From Serratia sp. DD3 (GTDB taxonomy: Bacteria > Pseudomonadota > Gammaproteobacteria > Enterobacterales > Enterobacteriaceae), in the NCBI RefSeq assembly GCF_000496755.2, contig NZ_AYKS02000112.1:51727-115726 (forward strand): a stretch of DNA of 64,000 nucleotides, read 5' to 3'. The stretch's first letter is position 1; every line of letters starts with the position of its first letter. The notes beneath the pieces are model-generated. The model did not search any database and was not told the DNA's origin. It saw only the letters and a program-made list of their open reading frames with translations. A program made the translations under genes and the position numbers. This document shows, in pieces, positions 1 through 9,705 of the stretch.

Positions 1-747
1 GGTAATATCCATAGACAGCATCACTTGCCCCAGTTGACCGCGTTCGGCAATAGCTTGCAGCATCGCCACCCGCTTACTGTCTGGGTAATAGTTATTTTTA
101 CCAATGGTGTCGAATTGCACCCAGGCACCTTGGTCAAGAATCGGCAAAATGGTGGCGAGATTGTCGCTCAGGTCGCAATGCCCAATCACAATATGCTGGG
201 CGGCAACCCCCAAACTTTTCAGCAGTTGTAACTGCTCATAACCCATGGTGCTGAGGGTAGTATGAGTGGAGATCGGCCTGCCCGTCTGTTGGTGGGCCAA
301 TGCTGCGGCGGCAAACACCCGCCGCTCCTCATCAGTAATCTTCCCCCGGCTGGTGCCAATTTCAGCAATCACACCGGCTTTCATGCTAGTACCATCAATC
401 CCCTGCTCAATCTCAGCGCACATCTCAGCGGCAATTTGCTCCACACTCAGTTGTGCCAGATGAGCAGGATAAAATGCCTGCTGGTAATAGCCGGTAGAGG
501 CGACAATGTTCATGCCGCTATCACGCATCAACGCTTGGAGAAACGCGGCATCGCGCCCCATATAGCGGTTGGTCATTTCGACAATATTGCGCACCCCCAG
601 GGCAAACAGTTCACGCATCTCCTGGCAAATCAGCTCATATTGATCCAACTTGCAGTCGATATCGTTTTTGCCACCAGAAAGGTCAATATGCAGATGCTCA
701 TGCACATAGGTGTAACCGCTACTATCAATCCAGGTTGTGCTGCTCAT
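1..747 (-). CDS. php: Phosphotriesterase-like protein Php/YhfV, 3' end cut by window edge
   Basis: The frame is open from an ATG at 747 to the left edge (249 codons). The E. coli protein is about 292 residues, so roughly the last 40 are missing here. Near the N-terminus there is a [11 protein letters not shown] segment carrying the HxH metal ligands. Further on are [12 protein letters not shown] (metal-bridging Lys/Glu region), STHTT and IGHCDL (His ligands), and at the edge MLSMDIT with the catalytic Asp region. The order and text match E. coli Php closely. This is a binuclear-metal amidohydrolase of the phosphotriesterase family; its physiological substrate is not established. Its ATG overlaps the yhfW stop as ATGA, so the two genes are translationally coupled at the end of the yhf operon. 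Confidence 0.93.
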   Translation of the reverse strand, partial: MSSTTWIDSSGYTYVHEHLHIDLSGGKNDIDCKLDQYELICQEMRELFALGVRNIVEMTNRYMGRDAAFLQALMRDSGMNIVASTGYYQQAFYPAHLAQLSVEQIAAEMCAEIEQGIDGTSMKAGVIAEIGTSRGKITDEERRVFAAAALAHQQTGRPISTHTTLSTMGYEQLQLLKSLGVAAQHIVIGHCDLSDNLATILPILDQGAWVQFDTIGKNNYYPDSKRVAMLQAIAERGQLGQVMLSMDIT

Positions 748-1979
748 AAGGGGCTCCTGAGTGAATCATCGGTCTGGATCAGGGGTAAGAATGAGCTGCC
801 ATGTTGTGGTGCCGGGGCGTGAAAGAAATCGCACACCGTGGCACCAATATCAGCCAAGCTGCTACGCAAGCCAAAATCCCCCGTGGGGGCCCCTGGGGAA
901 TAAACCAGCAGCGGTACCCTTTCCCGGGTGTGTTTACTATGACCAATGGTCGGATCATTGCCATGATCGGCGGTCACTATCAGGCAGTCGCCCTCGCCAA
1001 TGGCCGGTAAGATGTCCGCCAGATGACGATCCACCAGTTGTAAACGGTCAAGATAACGCTCGACACTCTGGGCATGCCCCGCAAGGTCGGTTTCCTGAAT
1101 ATTGGTGCAGATAAAACCATCCCCCGGCTTTTGCAGCTCCGCCAGCGTGATGGTTAAAATCGTCTGGCTATCCACCAGATCGAGATAGTTGGTGCCGTGA
1201 GGGTTTTCCACAATATCGGCGACTTTCCCAATCAATACTGTGCTGATACCTACTTGATGCAGTTTTTCTGGTACCTGTACCGCCGCATTGACGCCGTACC
1301 CCATATGCAGCACTTGGAAGCCGTTTTCATAGGCACCGGAGGCCGGAGCATTGATGCCGATATATTGACCCAGCTTGCTCTCCGCCGCCTGATGAATGCG
1401 CTGGTTATCGCCAATCAAGCCGCCAAAGGCAATCACCCGGGCAACCTTGACCTGCTCACGCACAATGCGGCCCATTTTTTTCACTTGATCAAACGGGATC
1501 AGCGTCAGGTTGGCGGTGAGATTAAATACCAGCCCCAGATCGGCTTCGATATTATCCCCCACGGCCACCGCATCATTCACCCACAGGTATTGCAGCGGGT
1601 TCCCCTTGCGCTCCACCTGATAGCCCGCCTGCTGCAGCGCCGCTTCAACCTGATCAATCACCGCTGAAAAAGGAATGCAGAGTGGTGCTTGTGGCCGGGT
1701 ACCCATGATCTCCTGGTGCCCCATAAAGGTATCCCCCCCTTCATGCTGCAGGTTGGACCGGCCAAACAACGCACTGGCACTGGGTTGCATCACATTGGCT
1801 TGAAAACCCAATGCATTAATCAACCCCAAGCGCTCCAACATCGGCAGACGGACATCCGGGTTGGCCTGCAAAATATGCGCACAGGTATTGGCCCCCAGGT
1901 CCTCTGGCCGCTGCTGTGCCACATCGTCCATGGCACCAATACCGAAACTATCAATCACCAGCACCAGAAACTTAGCCAC
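744..1979 (-). CDS. yhfW: Phosphopentomutase-like metalloenzyme YhfW
   Basis: A 411-residue member of the phosphopentomutase/alkaline-phosphatase superfamily, the same size as E. coli YhfW. The N-terminus reads [14 protein letters not shown] with the metal-binding Asp. [11 protein letters not shown] segment carries the active-site Thr that is phosphorylated in DeoB. The C-terminal part has [18 protein letters not shown], with Asp/His ligands of the two-metal site. It probably isomerises a phosphorylated sugar, but the substrate is unknown. It starts 8 nt inside the end of yhfX and its stop overlaps the php start, so it sits in a tightly coupled operon between the PLP-fold protein and the phosphotriesterase. 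Confidence 0.92.
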   Translation of the reverse strand: MAKFLVLVIDSFGIGAMDDVAQQRPEDLGANTCAHILQANPDVRLPMLERLGLINALGFQANVMQPSASALFGRSNLQHEGGDTFMGHQEIMGTRPQAPLCIPFSAVIDQVEAALQQAGYQVERKGNPLQYLWVNDAVAVGDNIEADLGLVFNLTANLTLIPFDQVKKMGRIVREQVKVARVIAFGGLIGDNQRIHQAAESKLGQYIGINAPASGAYENGFQVLHMGYGVNAAVQVPEKLHQVGISTVLIGKVADIVENPHGTNYLDLVDSQTILTITLAELQKPGDGFICTNIQETDLAGHAQSVERYLDRLQLVDRHLADILPAIGEGDCLIVTADHGNDPTIGHSKHTRERVPLLVYSPGAPTGDFGLRSSLADIGATVCDFFHAPAPQHGSSFLPLIQTDDSLRSPL

Positions 1980-3147
1980 AGGCGTTCCCCTTCTTCATAT
2001 TGCCCAGACTGTCGTAGATCCCTTCCAGCCTCAGTTCGCCGCTGGCAACACCGGACACCAGTGCCACATCGCTGCGGGTAACAAAAATTTGGGTACGGAA
2101 GCACATCACCACCGGGCTACCGATGGGGTAAACCCCGGATAAACCGATATGATAATCAATGCTTGAATCATCCGGCGGTTGCACTGTTGCCCGCTGCCAT
2201 AAACCGTTTTCATCAGTGGTCACTAATGCCTGCTGGAGATGCCCACGGCGATAGTAGCCGCCACCATAGCAGTAGCTGTTACCAGCAAAATGGTGGGAAA
2301 CCTCGGTGAGATAGAGCATGGCAATCTGCTCTGGCTGTTCCCCAGTAATATTGGCGGGGATGGTGCCAGTTAGCGCATGGCCCGGTTCGCTATGGGTCGC
2401 CCCCTGTTGTGCCAACAGCGGCAAGGTGGTGCAACTAGCGGCAGAAGGTGCGTTGATCTGCTTGATGTCCTCACCACTTTGCTGCAATTGCTGGCTGGCT
2501 CGCAGCAGCGTTTGCAGATTATGAGTGGGTAAGGTTTGCTGCAATTGTGGATCCCACAACAGACAAGGGAAGTGAGTCACCCCTTGCAATACTAACCCTG
2601 GCATCGCCGCGATTTGTGCCGCGACATCCGGCAATTGTTCCAATGCAAAACCCGCTTCCTGACCCGGATAGAGCAGATCTCCCTCGGCAAAGACCTTTAA
2701 CATCACCGGCTGGACCATCCCTAACTGCTGGGCATGTGCCGAGATTTTGGCCGCTTTCTCCAGCGAGAACAGCGTTATCACCTCTGGGCGCTGCGCCAAT
2801 ATTTGCGGGATCAAGTTATCGGGGATCTGCACCAGGTGCCCAACGTGACACAGCGGCACACCGGCAGCAGCAAGCTGCTGTGCCTCACGGAAATCCACCG
2901 CCACCACGCCACGGTAACCCAATGCCACCAAGCGTTTCGCCAACCAAGGGTTACGGCCAATCTGTTTGGTCATTAGATAGAGTTCTATGCCACAGGCCTG
3001 AGCGGTTTGCAGCAGCAGACGGGCATTAGCCATAACCCTATCAACATCAATGATATAGGTATCAGGTGAAATCAGCCCCTGAGCCCATAACGCCCTGGCG
3101 GCATCAATCAGCCGGGGGTTTTGTTTTTGCAGTGCATTAATAAACAT
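1972..3147 (-). CDS. yhfX: Alanine-racemase-fold PLP protein YhfX
   Basis: A 391-residue protein of the fold-type III PLP family (alanine racemase N-terminal barrel), matching E. coli YhfX in length and neighbours. Lys61 in [11 protein letters not shown] is the expected PLP lysine. The C-terminal half has the [13 protein letters not shown] and [19 protein letters not shown] segments typical of the family's beta domain. The ATG at 3147 is preceded by AAGGGAAA, a good ribosome-binding site. The gene overlaps yhfW by 8 nt. By family it could be a racemase or decarboxylase-like enzyme acting on an amino-acid derivative; the reaction is not known. Confidence 0.91.
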   Translation of the reverse strand: MFINALQKQNPRLIDAARALWAQGLISPDTYIIDVDRVMANARLLLQTAQACGIELYLMTKQIGRNPWLAKRLVALGYRGVVAVDFREAQQLAAAGVPLCHVGHLVQIPDNLIPQILAQRPEVITLFSLEKAAKISAHAQQLGMVQPVMLKVFAEGDLLYPGQEAGFALEQLPDVAAQIAAMPGLVLQGVTHFPCLLWDPQLQQTLPTHNLQTLLRASQQLQQSGEDIKQINAPSAASCTTLPLLAQQGATHSEPGHALTGTIPANITGEQPEQIAMLYLTEVSHHFAGNSYCYGGGYYRRGHLQQALVTTDENGLWQRATVQPPDDSSIDYHIGLSGVYPIGSPVVMCFRTQIFVTRSDVALVSGVASGELRLEGIYDSLGNMKKGNACG

Positions 3148-3225
3148 ATTTTCCCTTCTGCAGCCCTGATGGTCGTCACTGTTTAATTTTCATTAATGTG
3201 AATATTTAAATCACAAAACAGTGCG

Positions 3226-3606
3226 CTAGTGCTCACCCTGCTCCTGCCGCTGCAATAAACTATGCTGTAATAAACTATAGAGATTAGCCAACAAGTAACC
3301 TTCTTCATTAGGGTGTACTTGATGACCGGAAACTTGTAACAGATCCTGATGGATTAACCGCAGTTGCGGATAACATTCTGCCTCGCGGATCTCTTGCAGC
3401 AGTTCTTCATCCAAGCCCTGAATCACCACATCTTGCTTGGAGCGCATTAACGCACTGGCCATATGGGTCAGCGCCATAATCCCCTGATCATTGCGCACCG
3501 TAATTGACCAGCGGTTCTCCAGCGCATCCAGCACCTTGAGCATGCCATCACGCACCTCACTATCAATCACCCCACCCAGACGGAGCAGTTGTAATCTTTG
3601 TTCCAC
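3226..3606 (-). CDS. yhfY: PRD-domain protein YhfY
   Basis: A small 126-residue protein equivalent to E. coli YhfY, which consists of one PTS-regulation-domain (PRD)-like unit. It is mostly helical, with Leu-rich ends (EQRLQLLRLGG, LYSLLQHSLLQRQEQ) and conserved-looking His residues (ALTHMASALM, QVHPNEEGYL) of the type phosphorylated in PRDs. The start is a GTG preceded by GAGGAAT. It lies 43 nt after yhfZ and 78 nt before yhfX. It probably modulates the yhf regulator or pathway in response to a phosphorylation state; that role is inferred from family only. Confidence 0.85.
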   Translation of the reverse strand: MEQRLQLLRLGGVIDSEVRDGMLKVLDALENRWSITVRNDQGIMALTHMASALMRSKQDVVIQGLDEELLQEIREAECYPQLRLIHQDLLQVSGHQVHPNEEGYLLANLYSLLQHSLLQRQEQGEH

Positions 3607-3649
3607 GGTTATTCCTCAATAATGGTTATCTCTTACTCATTGTTATCTC

Positions 3650-4555
3650 TCAATACACAGGCCTGATATCGCCAGCAACCACATGCTGCTGGTGTTGTAA
3701 CAGCCGGTGGCGATCCAACAGGGTGTGTAACAACTGCTGCATTTGCACATCATTTGGCCGGGTGAGGATCACCGCCTCTGACGCGCTGGTAAAACACTCA
3801 TCACCACAGAGGGATTCAGTCACCAACCCCAGTGGGGTCAAATCATCATCATGGCCGACGTTCCAGATGGCAGCATCAATATCACCGCTAACAATCTGCT
3901 TCAGGCACTCATGGTAAGAGATCTCCACCAGCGTGATCGGCTGCCCGGCAAAAAAGGCGGCGGTCATGATTTTCTGGTCCGCAGAGGCGCTGTCTATCCC
4001 CACTTTGCGGATGGTGTCCCGTTCACCGCGCCGATAAATCAGTTGGTGCTGCTCGGTGTAACTGTGCTCCCCCAGAGACAACGCCACCTGCACCTGTTGC
4101 CGTTTAACGTAACTTTCTGCGGCTAATCGGGAGGTCACAGCCAAATCGTAAAGGCCATTCAGCAAACACTCGATACGGACATCCGAACCACGCATATGGG
4201 CAAAATAAAAAGAGATATCGGCAAACTGGGCTTTCAAACCGCTGGCCAACCCTTCATAAATGCGGGTATAAGGCAGCGGCATCGCACAAACCACATTACC
4301 GATATTGGCATGTTTCAGCAGCACCTTCTGGTCAGCGGTAACAATAAAGCTGCCATTGCGCCCACGGCGTTCAATGCCAATCGCCCCCGCCTGCTCCAGG
4401 CTCTTTAACGCCCCCTGCATCAGCCCGACCGATAAGTCGCTCTCTTTCGCCAGGGCATCGATGGTTTTCAGCCGGTTACCTGGCTGTTCGGTTAACAGAT
4501 AACGGGCCAGAAACGACTGGGCAATGCCCTCTTTTTTTATAAATTTATGGTTCAT
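3650..4555 (-). CDS. yhfZ: Transcriptional regulator YhfZ
   Basis: A 301-residue protein, the same length as E. coli YhfZ, at the promoter-proximal end of the yhf operon. Residues about 20-80 form a GntR-like winged helix (NRLKTIDALAKESDLSVGLMQGALKSLEQAGAIGIERRGRNGSFI). The rest resembles a periplasmic-binding-protein-like sensor domain (MPLPYTRIYEGLASGLKAQF onward). It is the probable autoregulator of the operon. A perfect inverted repeat lies 25-50 bp upstream of the start. The start ATG at 4555 follows a weak purine-rich GAGAAAAA sequence. Confidence 0.88.
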   Translation of the reverse strand: MNHKFIKKEGIAQSFLARYLLTEQPGNRLKTIDALAKESDLSVGLMQGALKSLEQAGAIGIERRGRNGSFIVTADQKVLLKHANIGNVVCAMPLPYTRIYEGLASGLKAQFADISFYFAHMRGSDVRIECLLNGLYDLAVTSRLAAESYVKRQQVQVALSLGEHSYTEQHQLIYRRGERDTIRKVGIDSASADQKIMTAAFFAGQPITLVEISYHECLKQIVSGDIDAAIWNVGHDDDLTPLGLVTESLCGDECFTSASEAVILTRPNDVQMQQLLHTLLDRHRLLQHQQHVVAGDIRPVY

Positions 4556-4579
4556 TTTGTCATTTTTCTCGGTATTGAT

Positions 4580-4605
4580 TTTATATTCATAAAAATGAAT
4601 ATAAA
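4580..4605. promoter_or_regulatory. Perfect inverted repeat upstream of yhfZ (probable operator)
   Basis: TTTATATTCAT is followed by a 4-nt spacer AAAA and the exact inverted copy ATGAATATAAA, an 11-bp-arm palindrome 25 nt before the yhfZ start. A GntR-type regulator binds such sites as a dimer, so this is a good candidate for YhfZ autoregulation. The assignment is inferred from position. Confidence 0.55.
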
Positions 4606-4721
4606 GGTCAACACTAGAATCCCCAAAGGGAGAGCGGGGTCACAATCGTGTTTGCTTTACCATTGATCATATAGTTACATAACCTAATTGCGGCATGTTA
4701 CGAACCAATATTGCATAGATA

Positions 4722-4739
4722 GCCGGGTTCCCTCCCGGC
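4722..4739 (-). terminator. GC hairpin after the last tail gene
   Basis: GCCGGG and CCCGGC arms flank a 6-nt loop, 7 nt downstream of the fibre-gene stop on the minus strand. There is no long T-run, so it may be a weak terminator or an mRNA 3' stabiliser. The same TCCCTCCCGGCATT text recurs after the neighbouring gene at 6497-6510. Confidence 0.45.
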
Positions 4740-4746
4740 ATTATCA

Positions 4747-6462
4747 TTACTCATCTTGATCAAAAATTGGGTCTGGCTCATCACTCGCGGGCATTTCTAC
4801 GCGCAGGTCAATCCAGCGTCCGGATGGTATATCGAACGGTGTGCCGTCAGGCATTGGTACATAAATGGGGATATTGTTGTAAACCTCGCCACTGTCCATG
4901 GTTTCAATATTCCGTGCTGAATATGGGCCCGTATCGTATGTGCGATGATACGTGCGGATCTCTATGTCGCCGTCCGGCAGTATTCTTGATTCAATCCAAA
5001 TTACTGGCCGTTTGTTATCATCAACAGGAATTTCGATGCCGTTCCCAGCCCCTCCCCATGCACCATCGCCGTTAAACCCGAGCACCCCGGAAACCCGGTA
5101 GATACCAGTATCAATGCGCTCAGTTGTCACACCCTGACTCTCATCATTTAGCTCGCTGGAACCATCACCGTACAACTTAACAATGGGGCTAGCGGCTTTG
5201 ATAAAGCCGTTGGCGTCCACTGTGGTGTTGAAATCCGTCCATGTGCGCTTTTCAGAAATTGGAGTGTATCCACTGGGCTTTGTTGCTGTCCACACAAGCC
5301 CGTCTATTGGTGTTACACCGTTGAGCGTTCCTGTTTCAACGTTGCCAATCAGTGCAACGCGCGGAGAGTTGTATCCGTTACCGGATATCCATAATTCCCA
5401 CATCCCAGTAGTGGTATTATATATTGCGCCGCAGTTTATATTATTTAGAGGGTTTGATGATGTCATGCCGTGCCTCATCATCTGTAACCCGTTGGACGCG
5501 AGGATAGTTGTGGTTGCTCCCCGCGCACTGAAATAGATATACGCAATATCCATTCCAATTTCACCGTATTGTCGCCCTTGGGTAATCATAAAAAGCATTC
5601 CGCGACTACTCCCCGCAGTAATGCTCTGCTGCGCGATTTTACAATAACGCTCACCGGATGATGCAGACGGAATCAGCGGCGGCGCAATTTGCACATCAAC
5701 GCCTGCAACTACTGGCTTATTCCCGACAAACAAGCCGTTCAGAGCATATGTAATTCCTGTTCTCGCGTTAACATAGAAAACAGGCTTACCTTGGCTCACT
5801 CCGGGGCTAAGCCCTACACCAACTGTTGGCACAATAGCAAAGCCGTTCCACGTGCCTATATTTGTATTATTCGTATCCGTGAAAGACGCGGTGTCGTTAC
5901 CTTTGAAAAATATCGGATAGTTCCCTAGTGTTGTGGAGAGAGTTCCAATATCAGCAGCCGTCATGTTAGTTGTTGAAATAAGACCTTTTGGTACGGATAC
6001 AAGGCCATCGGCGCGGCCTTGTATAGAATAAGTAGTTCCATTCCAACGCATAGAGAGTGTTCCTGTGGAAGTATCAGCAAACACCGCTGATTTTTCTACA
6101 GCATTAACATCACGAAAACGTATCAAAACATTTGGCGTTAAAGGTGTGGCAACAATTTGATGATCTCCATTAAATATAAGATTACTTTTAAATTCAACGG
6201 GTCCTGCTACTGTTTGATTGGTATTCGTTGTCTTACTCAATGCATCTGCCATTGCAGCAACGGCGCTATTCTCGCTGGCTTTCGCTGATGCTGCTGATGC
6301 GGACGCGTCATTACTAAACATCCATGCACGATCAGCAGACGCGGCGGCGCTATCAGCGGCTTGACTACTTGATGCCGCGTTTGCTGCTGCTTGCGTATCC
6401 CGTGGTTGCAATTCGTCTTTCACGCCTACAATGTTGCTTGCTGGTAAACCGTTAGATGACAT
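4747..6462 (-). CDS. Phage tail fibre protein
   Basis: A 571-residue fibre. The N-terminus (GLPASNIVGVKDELQPRDTQ) is followed by an Ala/Ser-rich heptad-like stretch, about residues 25-75 (AAANAASSSQAADSAAASA, SASAASAKASENSAVAAM), typical of trimeric fibre shafts. Beta-rich repeats follow. The C-terminal module at about residues 420-560 (IVKLYGDGSSELNDESQG, WIESRILPDGDIEIRTYHRT, SGRWIDLRVEMP) recurs at the tips of many enterobacterial phage fibres. It should bind the surface receptor and set target range. It is the last gene of the tail operon and, unusually, is not followed by its own assembly chaperone; the only one lies upstream. It is bordered by short GC hairpins that could mark a module-exchange point. 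Confidence 0.8.
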   Translation of the reverse strand: MSSNGLPASNIVGVKDELQPRDTQAAANAASSSQAADSAAASADRAWMFSNDASASAASAKASENSAVAAMADALSKTTNTNQTVAGPVEFKSNLIFNGDHQIVATPLTPNVLIRFRDVNAVEKSAVFADTSTGTLSMRWNGTTYSIQGRADGLVSVPKGLISTTNMTAADIGTLSTTLGNYPIFFKGNDTASFTDTNNTNIGTWNGFAIVPTVGVGLSPGVSQGKPVFYVNARTGITYALNGLFVGNKPVVAGVDVQIAPPLIPSASSGERYCKIAQQSITAGSSRGMLFMITQGRQYGEIGMDIAYIYFSARGATTTILASNGLQMMRHGMTSSNPLNNINCGAIYNTTTGMWELWISGNGYNSPRVALIGNVETGTLNGVTPIDGLVWTATKPSGYTPISEKRTWTDFNTTVDANGFIKAASPIVKLYGDGSSELNDESQGVTTERIDTGIYRVSGVLGFNGDGAWGGAGNGIEIPVDDNKRPVIWIESRILPDGDIEIRTYHRTYDTGPYSARNIETMDSGEVYNNIPIYVPMPDGTPFDIPSGRWIDLRVEMPASDEPDPIFDQDE

Positions 6463-6490
6463 AATAATTCCCCTAAATTTTCATTGTGAC

Positions 6491-6506
6491 CCGGGATCCC
6501 TCCCGG
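6491..6506 (-). terminator. GC hairpin after the fibre-assembly gene
   Basis: CCGGG and CCCGG arms surround a short loop just after the stop at 6516. The flanking text (GGG-A/T-TCCCTCCCGGCATT) is shared with the hairpin at 4722-4739, so each of the last two genes of the operon ends in the same element. Confidence 0.4.
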
Positions 6507-6515
6507 CATTTCAGA

Positions 6516-7121
6516 TTATGGTGCTACTGGCCACTCAATATCCGGGGCGGTATAAATGTCTACCCGGCCCAGTAAGACCCGGTATTTTTTCCACTGCAAG
6601 AAAGCAGCGGATTCCGCCTCAGTTGCCATGTCCAATTCAACTGCATCAGTCAAGATAGCTACCTGCTCATTTGCAACCCGTTGACGTTGAGCTAGTTCAG
6701 CCTGCGCAGCGGCTACATCTGCGGCATGTTGCGCTGCCGTGTCAGTCACCCACTTTTCACCGTCCCATACATCATGGGGCGTTGATGGGGCCATCAGGGT
6801 TAACTCCGCTGCTAAAGGACCCAGCGTAGTGACTTGCACTGGCTGACCGGTTGCGGTGTGATAAACCGTTTGGCCGCGATAGTCCTGTACCATCTCCCAT
6901 GCATTGACGCCTAAGTTCCGCACGATAGCAAAGCCAGTTTTCGGCGTCGGTGGTTCATCTGCGAAACTGTACGCAGGTAGGCCGACACCGACTGGCAAGT
7001 ATTCGTGCAGCACCTGCTGATATTCCCGCTGTGTGGGTTCAATAGTGTAAATAGGCAACCATCCGGCAGTTATCGTCAAACCAGTTTCATCCAGAATTGC
7101 AATTGGTAATTTGTTACTCAT
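6516..7121 (-). CDS. Tail fibre assembly protein (Tfa family)
   Basis: A 201-residue protein of the caudoviral tail-fibre assembly family. The N-terminal part has INxPLP-like text (TPKTGFAIVRNLGVNAWEMV, DYRGQTVYHTATGQPV). A DVWDGEKWVTD hinge leads into a helical Ala/Gln-rich stretch and the C-terminal LQWKKYRVLLGRVD and PDIEWPV motif, diagnostic of Tfa. Such proteins chaperone fibre trimerisation and may stay on the tip. It starts 1 nt after the stop of the collar-type fibre gene, its likely client. Confidence 0.9.
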   Translation of the reverse strand: MSNKLPIAILDETGLTITAGWLPIYTIEPTQREYQQVLHEYLPVGVGLPAYSFADEPPTPKTGFAIVRNLGVNAWEMVQDYRGQTVYHTATGQPVQVTTLGPLAAELTLMAPSTPHDVWDGEKWVTDTAAQHAADVAAAQAELAQRQRVANEQVAILTDAVELDMATEAESAAFLQWKKYRVLLGRVDIYTAPDIEWPVAP

Positions 7122-7122
7122 T

Positions 7123-7857
7123 TTACGCGGCTCTCACTATGTAGTTGAAGGTAACGTTACGGGATCGGGTTTCAACAGCTCGTTTGTACCTCGCTCGCGA
7201 CACTGACCTTATGGTTTCATCACCAAATGATTCTCCTAGCATAAATCCATCGATTGAATCGGTGGCTGGATACTGTGCGGCACGCGGGGTTGATACAAAA
7301 AACTCGTTTATAGCCATACCGTTCGTTGCAGTCATGAGACCAATTGCATCACTTTGCGTGCTCAGCATTACTCGCCCTGCATCTACCCCACGCCCATCAT
7401 CCCAACCACGAATAAACTCACCGCGCAAATCGGGTAATACTCCGGATGGGTATGCCAGGGCCAACAGTGGATATAGTGATGTATTGAATGTCGAACCATT
7501 GCATTTTAGCCATCCCACCGGAGGCACGGACGTTGGCCACGGTATTGGTGTGCCGATCGGTAAAACTGATCCGTCACTGGACTGCAAATACAGCTTATTA
7601 AGCGCAGCACGTAAACTGCTCTGCACCACCGCCAGGTCACCATTATCCAGCACATCATTACCGCTGTTATCCGCGATAAACTGAGCTACAACGGAGGCAA
7701 TGACTGACGACTGGCGCCATGCGGTGTTTAGCTCACGGGATTTTGCTACGCCAGACTGAAACCCAGTGCGGCGAGCGGCCAAAGACTGGTACTCGGTGTT
7801 GCTTAATACGTTGGCGTTACCAGCTGTGCCAAACGGTAAAAACTCATTTTTAGCCAT
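7123..7857 (-). CDS. Tail fibre protein with phage tail collar domain
   Basis: A 244-residue fibre. The N-terminus is FLPFGTAGNANVLSNTEY, a segment found at the base of many Mu/P2-type fibres. Around residues 100-150 is a collar-domain motif (GTPIPWPTSVPPVGWLKCNG, YPLLALAYPSGVLPDLRGEFIRGWDDGRG). The C-terminus ends in RNVTFNYIVRAA, typical of short-tail-fibre tips. It is compact for a fibre and sits between the DUF2612 baseplate protein and the Tfa chaperone. It probably attaches to the baseplate and contacts receptor. Confidence 0.87.
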   Translation of the reverse strand: MAKNEFLPFGTAGNANVLSNTEYQSLAARRTGFQSGVAKSRELNTAWRQSSVIASVVAQFIADNSGNDVLDNGDLAVVQSSLRAALNKLYLQSSDGSVLPIGTPIPWPTSVPPVGWLKCNGSTFNTSLYPLLALAYPSGVLPDLRGEFIRGWDDGRGVDAGRVMLSTQSDAIGLMTATNGMAINEFFVSTPRAAQYPATDSIDGFMLGESFGDETIRSVSRARYKRAVETRSRNVTFNYIVRAA

Positions 7858-7864
7858 GCTATTC

Positions 7865-8521
7865 TCATCCTAAATTAATACCCCAAAAGCCAGCGTCTAA
7901 GCCGACAATGAAGCTGTTATCAACATCGAAGCCGAATAGCTCCCCGGGTTCACTGACGATTGTGTAACTATTGATCCCCACTGTTGACGGCTTAACGTCT
8001 AAATAACCTTGGGCGATAATCGCTTTCATCACCGCTGAAATACCCTCTCCGGTGATGAAAATATCCATCGTCATATCGAAGTTATCGACAGCGAATATGC
8101 GCGTTTTACGGTCTGGGAATATCGCTTGATAAACATCGCTCAGGGTTTCGGTGGTGCCATCCCAGTGGTTGGCGGCTATCTTGGCGCGTAAAATGGTGCG
8201 GTAGGTGTCATCATCAAGTACGGTAATGCCGTCGCCTGCGTCGAACTCCCCTTTCCAAATTCCTTGGTCAGCACCAATGCCGTCGATGTCAAAACTAAAG
8301 AACACACCTTCAATCGGCGTTTTTACAGTGCGTCCGATGCCGATCCATAGACCAACCGCGTCGAGCTGCACACCAATCGCGGTATCCAAATCAAAATCAG
8401 CAACCAGGTTATTGGTTACATCCTGAATATTGATAAATGGTTGCGTGATTAAAGTGATGTGATCGAAAAACTTCGGTTTATGCCGATGATATGACGTTAT
8501 CAGCCCCTGGTATCTGGTCAT
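7865..8521 (-). CDS. Baseplate protein, DUF2612 family
   Basis: A 218-residue protein with the DUF2612 signature: QPFINIQDVTNNLVADFDLDTAIGVQLDAVGLWIGI, then a beta segment, then DDDTYRTILRAKIAANHWDGTTETL. In this tail type it replaces the P2 gpI-like baseplate component next to gpJ. It overlaps the end of the baseplate J gene by 4 nt (ATGA), so the two products are probably made stoichiometrically. Role: peripheral baseplate wedge or fibre attachment. Confidence 0.85.
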   Translation of the reverse strand: MTRYQGLITSYHRHKPKFFDHITLITQPFINIQDVTNNLVADFDLDTAIGVQLDAVGLWIGIGRTVKTPIEGVFFSFDIDGIGADQGIWKGEFDAGDGITVLDDDTYRTILRAKIAANHWDGTTETLSDVYQAIFPDRKTRIFAVDNFDMTMDIFITGEGISAVMKAIIAQGYLDVKPSTVGINSYTIVSEPGELFGFDVDNSFIVGLDAGFWGINLG

Positions 8522-9705
8522 ACCGTCACCACAGTCACGTTAGCCGGCGCGCAAGCCGCAGCCTCGTTAAAGCCAACAACAATATTTGACGGGGCTAATG
8601 TGCCAGGCGCGGTGCCGATCTGCAGGTCGATAATGTCGTACGTCGAGCCGTCAGCGCTGCCGTTAAGATTCGCTGGTAAAAACAAGCGGGTGATGAACAC
8701 CGGCTCGCCGATCCGGATAGCGTTGATGTATTCAGAAACAGTTCGCTTGATTTCATCGCCAATTGCCGAGGTGTAGCCAACGAACGGCGTTAATCTAACT
8801 TCAACGAAAACATCTACAGCAGTCGGCCGGAAAAAGCTGATCGGATGCACGATACCGTAGTTGTCGGTTACTGGGATCGTTGTGGTACCGAATGTACCGC
8901 CGCCTGGCGTTTTCTTGGTTGCGATAGTTTGAGCGATAGCTGTAGCGTCGCCCCCATCAACCACTAGGGAAATTGAGTGCGCCGGTAACCCGTTAGCGTC
9001 CGTTGTAGCGGTGTCGTTCTCATAGCCCCTGTACCGCTCGACGCTGGGCAGTGTCGCCACGGCCCCCATAATGCCATCCAACACAGTCAGTGACGGCAGT
9101 GCCACTGAGCGCGTTTGACGCTGGCGTAGTTCCGCATCGGTTTCAACCGGTCTGCCGGGTGTTGCCGCTGCCGGGTTGGTGACTGACTGCCAACCCTGCG
9201 TAGGGGTGCCGATCACTGTGATAGTGCCCGGTGGTGCAACAATCGCCCCGTCTACCTGACACGTTGCTGTGACCGTAACGTCACCATCGGTACCGATTGT
9301 GACAACGGACGGTAATGACCACGAAATGCCGTTGCTATCGCGCACCACGCCGTTGGTGATTTGTCGCCCAACCTGCCCAACAATTAAAACGTCAGCGGTT
9401 GAACGGCTGGCAGGCGTTACCGCTATGCCGTTAATTTTAACGTTGGAAGCCAGCGCCCCGAACTGGGCCGTTGCCGGGCTGAATGAGTTGTACACCGCAA
9501 TGGCGGTGTTGTTGGCGTCATGAATGCCCAGCGCGTAAATAGCCAGCATCTGACCGTCTTTGCTGTCTGGCTCCAGATAGACATCTTCACCATAAATCTG
9601 GCGGAAATAGTCGCTCAAAGTGTCGATGATGGTCTGGTAATCAGGCGCAGTAATGCCACTCGCGGTCACCGTGGCCGCAAGCCCGAGTGTTTTAAGATTT
9701 AACAT
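8518..9705 (-). CDS. Baseplate J-like protein
   Basis: A 395-residue baseplate J/gp47-family protein. The early part, YQTIIDTLSDYFRQIYGEDVYLEPDSKDGQML, is the classic J signature. It is followed by RSTADVLIVGQVGR, TPGRPVETDAELRQRQTRS and the GGDATAIAQTIATKKTPG block of wedge proteins. It builds the hexameric baseplate ring that triggers sheath contraction. Stop and start overlaps with both neighbours show tight packing within the tail operon. Confidence 0.92.
   Translation of the reverse strand: MLNLKTLGLAATVTASGITAPDYQTIIDTLSDYFRQIYGEDVYLEPDSKDGQMLAIYALGIHDANNTAIAVYNSFSPATAQFGALASNVKINGIAVTPASRSTADVLIVGQVGRQITNGVVRDSNGISWSLPSVVTIGTDGDVTVTATCQVDGAIVAPPGTITVIGTPTQGWQSVTNPAAATPGRPVETDAELRQRQTRSVALPSLTVLDGIMGAVATLPSVERYRGYENDTATTDANGLPAHSISLVVDGGDATAIAQTIATKKTPGGGTFGTTTIPVTDNYGIVHPISFFRPTAVDVFVEVRLTPFVGYTSAIGDEIKRTVSEYINAIRIGEPVFITRLFLPANLNGSADGSTYDIIDLQIGTAPGTLAPSNIVVGFNEAAACAPANVTVVTV

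Noticed and set aside
262..822. Long plus-strand frame opposite php
   Set aside because: It lies antisense to a strongly conserved gene, has no ribosome-binding site and no recognisable product.
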